Source: Phaeosaccion multiseriatum
Taxonomy: Eukaryota; Ochrophyta, other classes
Direction of reading: 5' to 3'
Assembly: GCA_965112735.1 (NCBI GenBank)
Contig: OZ218950.1
Location: forward strand, 744,001 to 808,000
Length of the DNA stretch: 64,000 bases
Below the pieces are notes generated by a model. That model was not told the DNA's origin. It worked only from the letters and a program-made list of their open reading frames with translations, and did not search any database. The position numbers and the translations under genes are program-made. Below, piece by piece: positions 33,046 through 45,926 of this stretch (within the stretch, counting starts at the first letter, position 1; each line of letters opens with the position of its first letter).

Positions 33046-33759
33046 CTACACATGGTTACAACTTACCTCGAGCGCACCAATACTGAGCCCATAAGCTCTA
33101 ATATACATGTCGCACCCCTCAACAGTACACCTCTTCACCACAGCTCCGTGGGCCAGGCAAAGTCCTCCTTGGACCCGCTGCTTGTCGCAACCCTCAACAG
33201 TACACCTCTTGGTCACAGCCCCATGCCCTTTGCAAAGTCCTCCGCGTTGCGACTCCTTCTCGCACCCCTCAACAGTACACCTCTTCCGTACCACCACAGC
33301 CCCGTGGCCCTTGCAAAGCCCTTCTCGGACCCGTTGCTTGTCGCACCCCTCAACAGTACACCTCTTCACCACAGCACCGTGGGCCTGGCAAAGTCTCCCT
33401 TGTTGCGACTGCTTGTCGCACCCCTCAACAGTACACCCCTTCACCACAGCCCCGTGGGCCAGGCAAAGTCCTCCTTGGATCCGCTGCTTGTCGCAGCCCT
33501 CAACAGTACACCTCTTCACCACAGCTCCGTGGGCATTGCAAAGTCCTCCTTGGATCCGCTGCTTCTTGCAACCCTCAACAGTACACCTCTTGGTCACAGC
33601 CCCATGCCCTTTGCAAAGACCTCCGCGTTGCGACTCCTTCTCGCACCCCTCAACAGTACACCTCTTCCGTACCACCACAGCTCCGTGCCCAAGGCAAAGT
33701 CCCCCCTGCTTCCGTTGCTTGCCGCACCCCTCCACGCTACATAAATACCGCCTATGCAT
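33046..33759 (-). pseudogene. Zinc-finger-repeat gene, copy E, N-terminal part with retroelement-derived tail
   Basis: From ATG at 33759 (MHRRYLC) about eight fingers are encoded, then reading enters the antisense retroelement 3' end after EGCD and stops at 33046, adding about 20 foreign residues. The finger order EKESQR, KKQRIQ, DKQRIQ, DKQSQQ, DKQRVR, EKESQR matches copy C. The leader differs from copies B to D: a possible donor (gtaaac) follows RRRCK. A truncated finger-only protein could still be made. Right target duplication: 33109-33119. Confidence 0.75.
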
Positions 33760-34251
33760 GTTTACCTTGCACCTCCTTCGCGTTTCCTCAAAAGCATATA
33801 AGCCCTCCCCCGTGGACAAGACGGCTCTTAAGTTCTTCCTTCACTGTGTGTCGTGGTGAAGAGGAGAGAGAGAAGTCGAATGCTTATGTCGCATCGACTG
33901 AAGAGGATAGATCCCCTTGCGTCCAGCCCAAGTGGTCTTGGACACGAAGAGGACAGAAGGTTGTAAAAGAGAAGAATCAAAAGAGGGAAGAGAGGGGAAG
34001 ATGTTTCTTAGGGATGGGAGGGAGAGAAAAAAAAGGAGAAAGGGAGAAAGGGGGCTATACATCGGCAATCCAACCCTGGAACATACGATTTAGTTTCAGT
34101 TTCAGCTTATTGGATCTGGACGAGGAGCCCAGCTCGGAGTCCCACAGAGCTCCCCCCCGCAAACACTTGAGGGGTTCGGGGCTTGACGAGGCCCAAAGAC
34201 TGAGGACGATACAACGCTTGCCTTGTGTCAAGAACAAGAGCTTCCTCACAA
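33760..34251. other. Leader of finger gene E / end of giant gene
   Basis: 492 bases without a supported ORF. Contains a purine-rich A/G tract (34,023-34,055) and the word tagtttcagtttcagctta near 34,091. It should hold the giant gene's 3' untranslated region and the finger gene promoter. Confidence 0.5.
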
Positions 34252-34971
34252 CTACTCTTCCGGCTGCCCATCTGCTGCTACTGCCGCTGTATCACCAACT
34301 GCTGTGTCACCACCACTGGCGAGGGCGGCCTTGTGATCATGGAGGTGTATAACGGCCTTCCCGTCGTCCACGTGTCCCTTCATCAGGCAAATTACCTCCC
34401 CATGCGGCCACGTGTTGCTCAGACCGGCCACCAGCTGGGGCAGGATGGGATGGCAGTGGATGGGGATGACGGGACGGGGGGGGGGGGGCAAAGGGGAAAC
34501 AACGGGGGGCGGGGTGAGTGCTTTCACTTCGAGGTGGAAGAGAAGGACATGGAGGGAGAGAGAGAGAGAGTTATCCCTCCATCATACAACTGCCGACGGC
34601 TTAGCGCTAAGCAGGTGGTGATACATAGCATATGCATAGTAGTTGGTGATACATTACATGAGTCTACCCAGGCTTAAAGAAAGACTACATACCTCGCCAA
34701 GGAAGGAGCGCAGCGCGGCCCCGCACGTACTTCCCGCGGGCCATCCACTGCCATCCCCCTCCCCCTTCTCCCCCTCCTCTTCCTCCTCCTGCTCCTCCTC
34801 CTCCTCCTCCTCCTCCTCCTCCTCCTCCTCCTCCTCCTCCTCCTCCTCCTCCCCCGCCCCTGTGTCCACGCTCTCGGTGACCATGGTCTGTCCCCCCGCA
34901 GCAACGCTGTCGGCCACACGCGCGAGGGCTTCCCAGAAGTCGAACAGCGTCAGGACTCCGTTCTGGGGTGG

Positions 34972-35017
<46 letters not shown>

Positions 35018-36657
35018 AGACGACGCATGCCCCATGATTTGCATGACATGCATAGATTCATTTAGGTTAGGGGTACAGCAGCAAGAATACTCATGAGGGG
35101 AGAAGTAAGGTTCCTCCCTCCCTCCCTCCCTCCCTCTCTCCCTCCCTCCCTCCCTCTCTCCCTCTCTCCCTCCCTCCCTCCGTCCCCTCCCTCCCCTCTC
35201 CTCCCCTCCTTTCCCTCCCTCCCTCCCTCCCTCTCCCTCTCTCTCTCTCACCTCGTCTCTATCCCTAAGCTCGTCCACTACATAGAGCCTGCTTGCGAGG
35301 AAGCACTCCTTGGCCACACTCGGGTCCAAGCGGTCGGGGCCGATGCCTGCGTGGGCGAGTAAGCTGTGCAGCAGGTGGTGATACAGCAGTCACAGAACAC
35401 GCACGACACCAACGTTCAGCATTCCATTCGATCCAATCATTTCGAAGCAGGGCGAAGCAAGCAAGTGGGCAGGGCAGAGTAGCGATGAGCGGCAGGGGGG
35501 ATTCAGAGCGGCTCTTTCACAGCTTTCAGAGCACATTCACAGTGTCAGAGCCTCAGACTGCTCGACCGAAATGGTCTTGACACAAGCGGTCGCCTAAGGG
35601 TTTGAGTTTGAGTGTAAAGGAGGGAAGCGAAGCGGACACTGACACTGGCCGCTGGACATGACATGAGCACTGACACTGGCAGGCAACTGCCCCGGCCATT
35701 CCACGTTCCACTGGCACTGGGTCCTGGCACTGGCCAAGGCACTGACACTGGACACTGACCTGCCCCAGTCCGTGAGTGAGAAGCGCTGCAGCACCTTTTT
35801 CACCACGCCGCGCCGCCGCCGGTCCATCTTCAGAGATAAATTGTTGATAGGGTACACCTGTTGGTCATTCGCCATTCGGTTAGTCATTTGTTGGTTGGCT
35901 GGTTGGTCCTTCGGTTGGTGATTCGGGTGGTCGCTTGTTTGTCTTTCGGGGTAAGCAAGTCGGCCTTGTACGGAGGACGCCACAGGATACACACACACAC
36001 CCATTGACTCACTACCCACCCACCTACTGACTTGCTACATACCTTCCAGAGCGCCTCGACGAGTCCTCCGTGCTCTCTCATCACCTTGTCCACCCCCCGT
36101 GTGTATAGCCTCGCCTCTCGGTAGGCGTCATGGTCGGCCTTTGCGCTGACGGGAAGGTGCTCCTCCATGCAACACAGCAGAGCTCGCAGGCCCTGCAGAA
36201 GGCTGCTTTGGCTCTGACTCTGGCTTGAGGGAGGGAGGCTGGGGCTGCTGGAGTTGCTGTTGTTGTTGTTGTTGTTGGAGGTTACGATTCCTCCCTCTCC
36301 TCCTCCTCCTCCTCCCACTGCCTCTTCCCCTCCTTCTACGGCTGCTGCTGCTGCTACTACCCCATTCGCCACCGACGTAGACGTGGATGTCCGGTTGGCT
36401 TTCAAGGCTGCCGCCTTCAAACCCCCTCCTCCTTTCTTGCTGGGCTGTTTCTGACTGCGGTAGATGGCAGCAGATGTGCGCACGAGCACCTCGAGCCATT
36501 GGTGCTCCAAGAGGTGGGCTTCAGAGAACTCCGCGAGGGTCTGAATGTCTTGGGTAGCCTCGCCGTCCTGGAGGGAGGGAGGGATGGAGGGGGGAGGAGG
36601 AGGAGGAGGAGGAGGAGGAGGAGGAATGCGCGTGTAAAAGTGAGAGATTGGCGTTCG

Positions 36658-36689
<32 letters not shown>

Positions 36690-39600
36690 TGGGTGCTGAC
36701 CTTGTTCATGACTGCGATGAAGACTCTCTCGAGCTCATTGGCAAGCTGCTTGGGGGCCTCGGGACACACACACTGCGTGAACAGCAGGAACTGGGGGGGG
36801 TATGGCAGTGGATGGGGAGGAGGAGCAGCAGGAGGAGGAGCAGCAGTTGGTTATAGAGCAGAGTGGAAACATCCCCTTTCCTTCCTTCCTTCCTTCCTTC
36901 CTTCCTTCCTTCCTTCCTTCTGTCACTTGCTCCCGACCATTTGATGTGCTCCCATCCACTGCCATCCCTCCCCCTGTCCACCCCTCTCCCTCCCTCCCTC
37001 CCTCTCTCCCCACCCTTCCTTCTCCCTCACCTGCTCGCGACTCAATTGATATGCCCCGGACACCGGCTCGCCCGTAGTGCCCCCTAAGCTCACAAAGTGA
37101 TCAAAGGTACTTAATATCATCTTGAACGAAGCCCTCAGCACCCCCTCCACCTCCATGGACTCCTCCTCCACGGTTGCCTCTCCACTCGAGACGTGTTTGT
37201 TGCCCGACGCCACGAACCTCCACCACCGATCGTGCATCAACACCCGGGACCAGGTCACTGTGAAACGGTGGGCCATGACCCCGTCGGCTCGGTTATACAC
37301 GTCACCCGCGCCTCTCTTGCACCCTCCTCCTCCTCCTCCTCCTCCTCCTCCTCCTCCTCCTCCTCCTGCTGCTGCTGCTTGTGCTGTTGTATCGCCAACT
37401 GCAGTATCACTAGGTGCCCCTCTGGAGGTGATGCTGTTGCTGGAGGAGTTCTGAGCCGTGGCCTTGCGTTCCAAACCCTTCCCAGGGGGCCCTCTTACGC
37501 CGCCATTTGTGACAATAGGACCACTGCAAGTAGTGGTCATATTGTTGTTCGTGCTCGCGTTGGTGATACTCCCACGCCGCAGCAGACCCCCTGTGCCATC
37601 ACTACCCGCCCCTGCTCGTCCGTACATGAGGCCATCCAAGGCCAGTTCCCATGGTCTGTTTGGGTCTCCTCCTCCTGCGATACCCAAGCCTCCCCCCCCC
37701 ACTGCTTCGAGACCGCTCCTGGGAGGGGGGTGAACTTCAATCGGCCGTCTCTCTTCCCAGGGGGGCACGACAAAGCCGACGAAGGGGCAGGGAGGGGGGC
37801 GTGGCGCTCCCTCCCCACTCTCTCTACTGTCTCTCTTGTTGTGATGAGAGGAAGTCAGAGCGATGGAGGTGGAGGAGGCGCCCATAGCGACTGGGCAGGG
37901 AAGTCTGAGGGATGTATGGATTGATGCAGAGCATTGATTGGAGCATTGGTTGAGACGCACGAAGGGGGAGGGGGAGGGGGAGAGCAAGGGGGAGGGGGTT
38001 GAATGGTGCGCACTCACTCATACACTCAACTCAGTTCACTCTCTCACCCACTTACTCAGTCAGTCAGTCAGTCACTCACTCACTCAGTCACTCACTCACT
38101 CACTCACTCACTCACTCACTCACTCACTCACGTACTCACTCACTCACCCACACTCACCCACTCACCTACTCACCCACTCATTCACTCATTCACTCACTCA
38201 CCCACTCACCCACTCACCCACTCACCCACCCACGCACCCACCCAGCCACACACCCAACCCCACCCACTCACTCACCCCACCCATACGCTCCTTTCCACCC
38301 ACCCACACCCACTCACCCACCCATCCACCCAGCCACGCCCCCCACTCCATCCATCCACCCACCCATCCACGCACCAACTCCACCCACCCACTCACCCGTC
38401 TTGTTCTTCCTCCTTCCTCCTCCTCTCCTCGGCCTCGTCCTCATCCTCCACCTCACTCGCGTAGCTGAACGTTCTGCTACTACCCGTATACCCACTATCA
38501 ACACTCCTGTGATCCTCCGAATCACCAACCGTCCCCCCTCTCTCTCCTCGCCTCCCCCCCTCCGAGTCCCCCAGATGGTCGTCGTACTCTCCCTCCTCGT
38601 GTTGGTGATACACATCTCCATAGTCGTCGCCATAGTACCCGTCCAGGTCGCTTCCTCTCCTTCGCATGTGGTGCCGTCTTAGTCTAAGGGATGGCACCTT
38701 GCGCGCCTCAGGGCGATGGCACATGTTGCACACATGTCGAGCGCAGGCCATGAGGTGCCTTCCCCCGTCCGAGAGGGACTCGAAGGGGGGACAGATGGGG
38801 TGGAACGACTCAAGGGCAAGAAGGGCGCTACTTCTGCTACTACTACTACTACTACTACTTCTGCTACTGCTACTACTACTACTACTACTACTACTACTGC
38901 TACGGATGCTGCTGCTGCCCCCATCGCCATACCCGCCGCCGGCAACCCCTCCTCCTCCCGCTCCTCCTCCTCCTGCCCCCCCTGCTCCTCCAGCGAGCAG
39001 CACGTCGTCGGCGGTGGGAAGATCGTATATTCCATCGGCGAAGTAATCGTGGGCAAACACGGAGGGCAGCCCCGCTGGGGGACTTGCCCTAATGTCACAA
39101 AGCCTGGTGGGAGGCTTGGGTATCGGGTAGGGGCTTATTAGCCCCGGGGTGTACAGCATGGCGTCTTGTCTGAGAGGGGAGAGAGGGGAGAGGGGAGAGA
39201 GGGGAGAGGGGAGAGAAGGGAGAGCGGAGAGAAGGGAGAGGGGAGAGGAGAGAGGGGAGAAAGGAGAGGGGAGGGGAGGGAGGAGAGGGGAGAGAGGAGG
39301 AGTTAATGTTGGCGGACACACAGCACTTGAGAAACAGAGGGAGGGAGGGAGGTAGGTAGGGGGAGAGACAGAGAGAGGGGGAGGGGGAAGGAGAAGAGAG
39401 ACCACAGTGAGAGAGAGAGAGGGAGAGAGGCAGGGAGAAGAGAGGGAGAGAGAGAGAGCATGTGACGGTCTTGCCTTAGATGCATATGATAGTGCCGCCC
39501 GTCCAGGCCCTGCACATGATCGAAGAGGGAAGAGCACACCTGTTGGGTGTTGGGGGTGAGGTTGGCGTGTTGGTTGTCCCGTACGATAGAAGGTTAGGGT

Positions 39601-42600
39601 TAGCCACTTGTGAGTATGTGTATTCTGGCCCGACTTGCTCGGGAGGTAGGTCGGTTGCTCATGACCTATCAACTGACTCCTCTTAGTGCTATAGTGCACA
39701 CCACGATAATGTTGAGCTTAGGACTCGGTGCGTGTGTGAGTCGGTTTGTGAGTGAGTGCGTGAGTGCGTGCGTCAGTGCGTGCGTGAGTGAGTGCGTGAG
39801 TGAGTGAGTGAGTGAGTGAGTGAGTGAGTGAGTGAGTGAGTGAGTGAGTGAGTGAGTGAGTGAGTGAGTGAGTGAGTGAGTGAGTGAGTGAGTGAGTGAG
39901 TGAGTGAGTGAGTGAGTGAGTGAGTGAGTGAGTGAGTGAGTGAGTGAGTGAGTGAGTGAGTGAGTGAGTGAGTGAGTGAGTGAGTGAGTGAGTGAGTGAG
40001 TGAGTGAGTGAGTGAGTGAGTGAGTGAGTGAGTGAGTGAGTGAGTGAGTGAGTGAGTGAGTGAGTGAGTGAGTGAGTGAGTGAGTGAGTGAGTGAGTGAG
40101 TGAGTGAGTGAGTGAGTGAGTGAGTGAGTGAGTGAGTGAGTGAGTGAGTGAGTGAGTGAGTGAGTGAGTGAGTGAGTGAGTGAGTGAGTGAGTGAGTGAG
40201 TGAGTGAGTGAGTGAGTGAGTGAGTGAGTGAGTGAGTGAGTGAGTGAGTGAGTGAGTGAGTGAGTGAGTGAGTGAGTGAGTGAGTGAGTGAGTGAGTGAG
40301 TGAGTGAGTGAGTGAGTGAGTGAGTGAGTGAGTGAGTGAGTGAATGAGTGAGTGAGTGAGTGAGTGAGTGGGTGGGTGGGTGAAAAAGTGAATGAGGGAG
40401 GGATATGAGCCTGGTACCACCACTTCTTGGCGTGTTGGACATACGGTACGAGAGCCCTCACAGAACTGACCCCTTACCTTGCTGCCTTCGGTGTGTGGGA
40501 AGCGAGAGAGCCCGAGGGGGGGCTGTTTGGGCATCCGACCGCTGAGGCCCCTCAACTGCTTGCTCCCTCCCCCTCCCCCCTCCTCTCCTCCCCCCCCTCC
40601 GAGAGGGAAGGAAAAGGAAAATTCTCTACAAGTGGGGACAAGCAACAGGGACTCTCTCGCTCTCTGACCACAAGCTGTAGGCGTTGGTGCTTCACCGGCT
40701 TGGTCGCGTTGAGCGACGTCGCCATCTGGGTGCAGCGTGCTGTCGACTGCCGGAGCACCAACTCGAGAACAAGTGGCCACATGAAAGAGGAGGGGTGGGT
40801 CCCAGGGCGAGTCACGAGCAGGCTGTTGTTGCCTTACTAGGAGCCCTCCTCCTTCTCCCTCTCCCCCCCCCTCCTTATCCTGCTGCTTGTGCTGGACAAT
40901 GCTGGTCTTGTCGGTGGGGGCCGTGGCAGATAAAGGTGCAGCAGCAACTAGCCTCCCCGCCTCCCTCTCTCTCTCTCCCTGTGTATGCAGGTCACTTGCC
41001 GTCTCCCCCGGTGTGTGCTGAGCACTCGAGGGGAAGGTGACCCTCAGCAGATGGTCGTCTATGGCTCTCTTGGTGAGAAGCTGCTGTAGACACCGCTTCT
41101 TTTTGCCCCTTTCGCCCTTGTCTGGAGCCAGGCTGCGCAGGATGTAGTCATTCGCATCATCGCCACCATCTGTGAATCTGATGCTGTTTCCACCCCTCAT
41201 ATCGGCTGTATCACCAACTGGCCCTGTACGGACACCACCTGTTGCTCCTGATGCTACTGGAGCCCTGTAGCCTGCCGTCGGCGCCGTAGAAGGTCTGTTC
41301 CTACTGCCGCCATTTGTGAGCTCTTGTGTCACCTCCCCAGCGGTTGACAAAGAAGCACTTGTCGTGGCTGTTGTTGTTACCCGAATGGCACTGGCCCCCG
41401 GGGGGAACCACGGAGAGAGAGGCCTCGCCTGCCCCTCCTGCAGGCGGGGGTCGGAAGCCTTGCTAAACAGGCCCTCCTGGAAAAAGGCTGGCGCTGGTGA
41501 TACGGCAGTCCTGACCCTGGTTCTCTGCTGCTCCTGCTTTGTCGCCACCTGCTGCTGCTGCTGCTGCTGTTGTATCACCAACTGTTGCGCTTGGTGGCGG
41601 GCTTTACTCTCTGCAGAAAGCTCTGCGTACTCTCTCAAGCAGGTGCGGGCGGTCTTGTTGACCCAGTGAAGGGGGATGGCACTAGACGGGCCCAGCATCC
41701 CCGAGGGGGTCACGATGGACGCCCCCAGGGTCGACGACATACAAGACGCACTTCGCTTCCTGACCCTGTTGGGCCTTTGCTCCTCTCCGCCATCTGTTGC
41801 ACTACCCTGACCCTGACCCTGACCCTGACCCTGACCCTGACCCTCCCCCTCCCCTTTGCCCTTTCCCCTCCCCCCCCCTCCTCCTCCCTGTTGGTCGAGC
41901 AAGGTCCTTCGCTGCTGTATCCCCAACTTGTGCTGCGGCTGCTGCTGTTGCCCGCCCCCTTTGCCCCCCCACAGGCTGCTCGGTGTCGACCCGAGCTTGA
42001 GTTTAAGGGCAGCGCGATCTTTAGCGCTGAGCTTGGCGTAGCTACCGAACGGCGAAATCATCTCTTGGGCCCTTCTCAGCCCCTTGCCTCTTCCTCCGCC
42101 TCGTTCTCCCCTCCCCCCCCTCCTCCTCCTCCTCCTCCTCCTCCTCCTCCTCCTCCTCCTCCTCCTCCTCCTCCTCCTCCTCCTCCTCCTCCTCCTCCGC
42201 CGCCGCCGCCGCCGCCGCCGCCACCGCCCACTCCTGCCTTACCCCCATCACGTGCTACCCCTGCTGTCACTCCTCTCATTGCCACCAACCCTTCCCCTCC
42301 CACCATATCGACACCCTCCCCCCCACCTTCCTCCTCCTCCTCCTCCCCCAGGGAAACGCTTCGCGAGAAGAGATCGTTGGGTCGAGACGACGAAAAACTG
42401 CGTACGCGCGCCCTCTTCTCCTCCATCACTGCCCTTAGATCCTCCTCCTCCCCTCCTCCTCCTCTTCCCCCTCCTCCTCCTGCTGCTGCTGCTGCCGCCG
42501 CCGCTGCTCCAAGGAAGGCCTCTCTTGCTGCCGCCCTCCTCCCCGCCATTTGTGACTGGTGCGCCAAATGCACCTTCCAAACCGTGTTGCGCACCCCGCC

Positions 42601-43543
42601 TACGGAGCTTCGACCGAGGTTCACGAGCACCTCCGCACCCGCCTTGGCCGCCGCTGATAGGCAACTGGAGGAGGAGGAGCTTCTCTTCTCTACAGATTGG
42701 TGCTCGTTTGTGCTGGTGTTCAAGTTGAAGTTGAGGTTTTCTTCTCCGCCGCCGTCGGATTCGTCGTAGACCACTTGAGCGATGGAGTGTAACGCCAATG
42801 CGCACAGCTCCTGAGAGAGAGCGGGGGGGGGGGGAGTAGGAGAGAGATATAAGCCAGCAACTAAGCACTCAAGCAAGCAAGAGGCAAGGCAGCATGCAAA
42901 AAAGCAAAGTATGTAGGCAAGCACGCAAACAAGCATATAGGCAAGCAAGCAAGCAAGCAAGCAACAAAAGTGAGCGACCAAAAGCACTCAACCACGTCTG
43001 GGACCATACACGGCTCCTACGCATCAAGTCCAAACTTTGCAAATGAGCAAAACCTGGTGTCTCTCTGCCCCGTCATTCCTTGACTTAATCAAGGCCCGCC
43101 TCCTTCATTGACATACCTTGTGGCACGAAGACTCCGCACTCATGTTGCGTAGACACAGACACAAATTCAGAATACGTCTAGAAGGGGCCGAGGGGGAGGA
43201 GGAGGAGGAGGAGGAGGAGGAGGCAGAGGGGGGGGGGCGGGGAGGCGAGGATGCCGATGCCGTCTTGCTACTATCGCCCGCTTCCCCTTGCTGTATCACC
43301 AACTGCAGCTGCTGCTTGCGGGCTTTGTCAAGCTTGTGTCGGCGCCTCCGAAGGGCGTCTTTTAGCAACCTCCCGAGCTCTCCGACGGCGCCGTTGGAGG
43401 CGAGACGCAGCCTTCCTCTAAGCGTGAGAGAGAGAGCCGTCAGAGCCACCACGGAGTCGTTGCGGAGGGCAGAGTACCTGAGGGGAGGGGGGGAGGGAGG
43501 GAGGGAGGTAAACGCGTGTGTGCGTGTGCGTGTGTGTACGTGC

Positions 43544-43575
<32 letters not shown>

Positions 43576-43619
43576 GTGTGTGTGTGTGCGTGTGCGTGTG
43601 CGTACGTGTGCATGTGCGT

Positions 43620-43651
<32 letters not shown>

Positions 43652-43652
43652 T

Positions 43653-43722
<70 letters not shown>

Positions 43723-45886
43723 TGTGTGTGTGTGTGTGCACGTGCAAGAGACGGACCTGCTCTCTCTGCGCCTGAGCTGTGCCGTGAAGGTGTCCTCGAT
43801 GACCTGCAAGTTTGAGTTTCAGCTTCAGTGTCAGGTCGGTTGACGGACCTCGATCATATCGACCGACCCACTCCAACCCACCCATCTCATCCACTGCCAT
43901 CCACCCACCCACCCCACCCCACCCACCCCACCCCCCTCCCACTCCCACTCACATGTCTGTTGAGGCTAATGGTCTCAGCGTACTTTCTATACTCGGCCCT
44001 CGCCTGACACAAGAACAGTACCGCGGCTGCCTCTCGAAGGCCGTCGCCAAGCACCGCGGCGGTGGAGTGGTTGTGCAACAGGCGTAGGACCGCAGCAAGG
44101 ATACCGTAGGCCGTCCTCGATCGACTGAGCTCTTCCATACCCTCGGGCAGCAGCAGGCACAGCCGCAGGGCACCCAACGCACTCAGCACCACACAGTTAT
44201 CTAACTGTCCCACCCCTCCTCCGCTGCTTGCCAGGCTCTCCCCACCACTCGGTACATTGTTGCTGCTACTGCCGCTGCTGCTGCTACTGCCGCTGCTGCT
44301 TCTCTCCTCGTCCCTCCGTGGCGCACGCGCCCACCTCGCCAGCTTAGCCAGGGCCCCCGGGGTACCGATGAGCCTCCTCGCATGCGTGGTATCGAAGCAC
44401 AACAGCCACAGCGTCGCCAGCGCGAGTCTCTTGAGGGCGGCTGCGTGGCGGAGGTTGTGTAGGCGGGTGTTCCGCTCGTCCTGCGTCTCCTTCTTGTTCT
44501 GATTCTGATTCTTGTTCCTCCTCGCGTGCTCTTCTTCGTGTTTGTCTCCTTCTCGCCCTTGTCGTCCTGCTGCTGCTGCCTCTGCTATACGATCCTCGCC
44601 AGCCGTTGTATCACCAACTGCTCTCCCTCCCTCCTCCGCGTCCTCCACGAGGCGCCCTGCCCACAGGGCAATGTGCACGAGATCGCCCATCAGCTCTGAG
44701 GAGGGAGGAGGATGGCAGTGGACGGACGGGGAGAAGGATGGCAGTAGATGGAGGAGGGGGGACACCGCGTTCCCCGAGTGAGGAGGGGTGCGTTCACGAG
44801 TGGCAAGGGAGGCATTCAGTCATATGCCGAGGAGGTGGGTAGTGGGTAGTGGGTACCCAACCGCCCTCCCCCCCGCTCCCCAACACACACCAGTATCTCT
44901 CTCTACTCTGCAGCTGTCAGTCATTAAAGATCACTCACGATTGACGAGTCTGCACTCCCTGAGCCTGACGCGGTTCTCCGGCACTCTCGCCATGGCCCAC
45001 AGACACACCACACCGCCCCACACGATGGCAGTGGATGGTGAGGAACGTCCTTCCCCTCCTCCTCCTCCTCCCGCTGCTGCTGCTGCTGCTCCTTCTCGGT
45101 GGGTACTGCTTGGGCCTCTGCTCTGCAGGAAGCGGCAGAAGAGGTCGAGAGGGCGGACTTCCACGGGGGGAGAGGCCACCAGAGCGAAGAAGCTGAGGGC
45201 GGTAGCCGCTAGCTCGCGTAGTCTGAGGGGAGGGAGGGAGGGAGGGAGGGAGGGAGGGAGGGAGGGAGGGAGGGAGGGAGGGAGGAAGGCGTAAGACAGA
45301 TATGGGCAGGCACACCCTCGGCATTTGTGATTAAAGTATTGACGGATTATGGAATGAGTACCTGTGTGAGTTGATGGTTTCTGTGCAGCAGTCCAGCACG
45401 ACTCCCATGCCGCCACCCGTCCACATGGACACGCAGAAGTCATACCAAGCCGGCCTGGAGGGCAGGGTGGATGGATGGCAGTCAATGGATGGCAGTCAAT
45501 GAATTGCAGTTCAGTGGATGGCAGCGTATAGATGGCACTGGATGGATAGTAGGGAATAGTGTGGTGGATGGTAGCGGATGGTAGTGGTGGATGGCAGGAG
45601 ATCAAATACAGGGGATGAAGTACAAATAAGAGAGAACAAATTAGGTGACACACACGCACCCACAAGCACACCCACACCCACGCACACCCACACACACGTA
45701 CACACGCACGCACACACGCGCACACACACGCACACACACACGCACACACGCACACACACACGCACACACGCACACACACACGCACACACGTACACACACG
45801 TACACACACGCACACGCACACACGCACACACACACACGCACACACGCACACACACGCACACACACACGCACACACACACGCACACA

Positions 45887-45926
<40 letters not shown>

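Larger units (their letters stand above)
26363..33108 (+). mobile_element. Site-specific non-LTR retrotransposon, full-length copy 3
   Basis: 6,746 bp with no LTRs and no poly(A) tail. It has a 40-bp leader, ORF1 (26403-29564), ORF2 (29537-32784, one frameshift) and a ~320-bp C/T-rich 3' untranslated region ending ...taatatacat. The 5' boundary is set by the left duplication at 26352-26362 and the 3' boundary by identity with copies 1 and 2. It lies antisense within finger gene E. By analogy with R2, CRE/SLACS and NeSL-type elements (site specificity together with a C-terminal nuclease), integration by target-primed reverse transcription at the finger repeat is inferred. Confidence 0.92.
1..37865. 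repeat. Tandem array of ~6-kb units (gene X tail + finger gene + 3' end of giant gene)
   Basis: Equivalent finger-gene stop codons lie at 7475, 13343, 19338 and 25470; position 1 matches 7502, so a first copy begins just outside the window. Units are nearly identical over kilobases and differ mainly in microsatellite length, finger number and a few indels. Homology to the other units stops near 37,865, where the last unit continues into unique sequence of the giant EF-hand gene. In the other units the equivalent point (about 12,800, 18,731 and 24,928) joins a degenerate copy of the (CTC)n-bearing exon and then gene X tail. Unit one is shortened and carries two retroelement insertions; unit five carries the full-length retroelement. 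Confidence 0.9.
34252..42810 (-). other. Exon map of giant gene, 3' half
   Basis: Exons: 42810-42243; about 42063-40996 (the acceptor is a guess); possibly one more in 40,560-40,780 ([14 protein letters not shown]); 39539-39475 (GC donor, ctaag/gcaaga); 39169 to 38457 or 38396; 37890-37031; 36790-36701; 36567-36043; 35857-35760; 35363-35252; 34962-34693; 34434-34252. The 38457 donor (gcga/gtgagg) keeps the frame into 37890, whereas the stronger 38396 donor would lead to a stop, so this junction is uncertain. From 37890 downward all phases agree. Confidence 0.65.

Noticed and set aside
26363-33108. LTR retrotransposon or retrovirus-like element
   Set aside because: No terminal repeats, no protease, RNase H/integrase or envelope signs; 5'-truncated copies and a C-terminal nuclease-like domain fit a non-LTR element.
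41810-41845. (CCCTGA)n resembling a telomere repeat
   Set aside because: Only about six units, in frame inside an exon of the giant gene (Gly-Gln run), and far from a sequence end.
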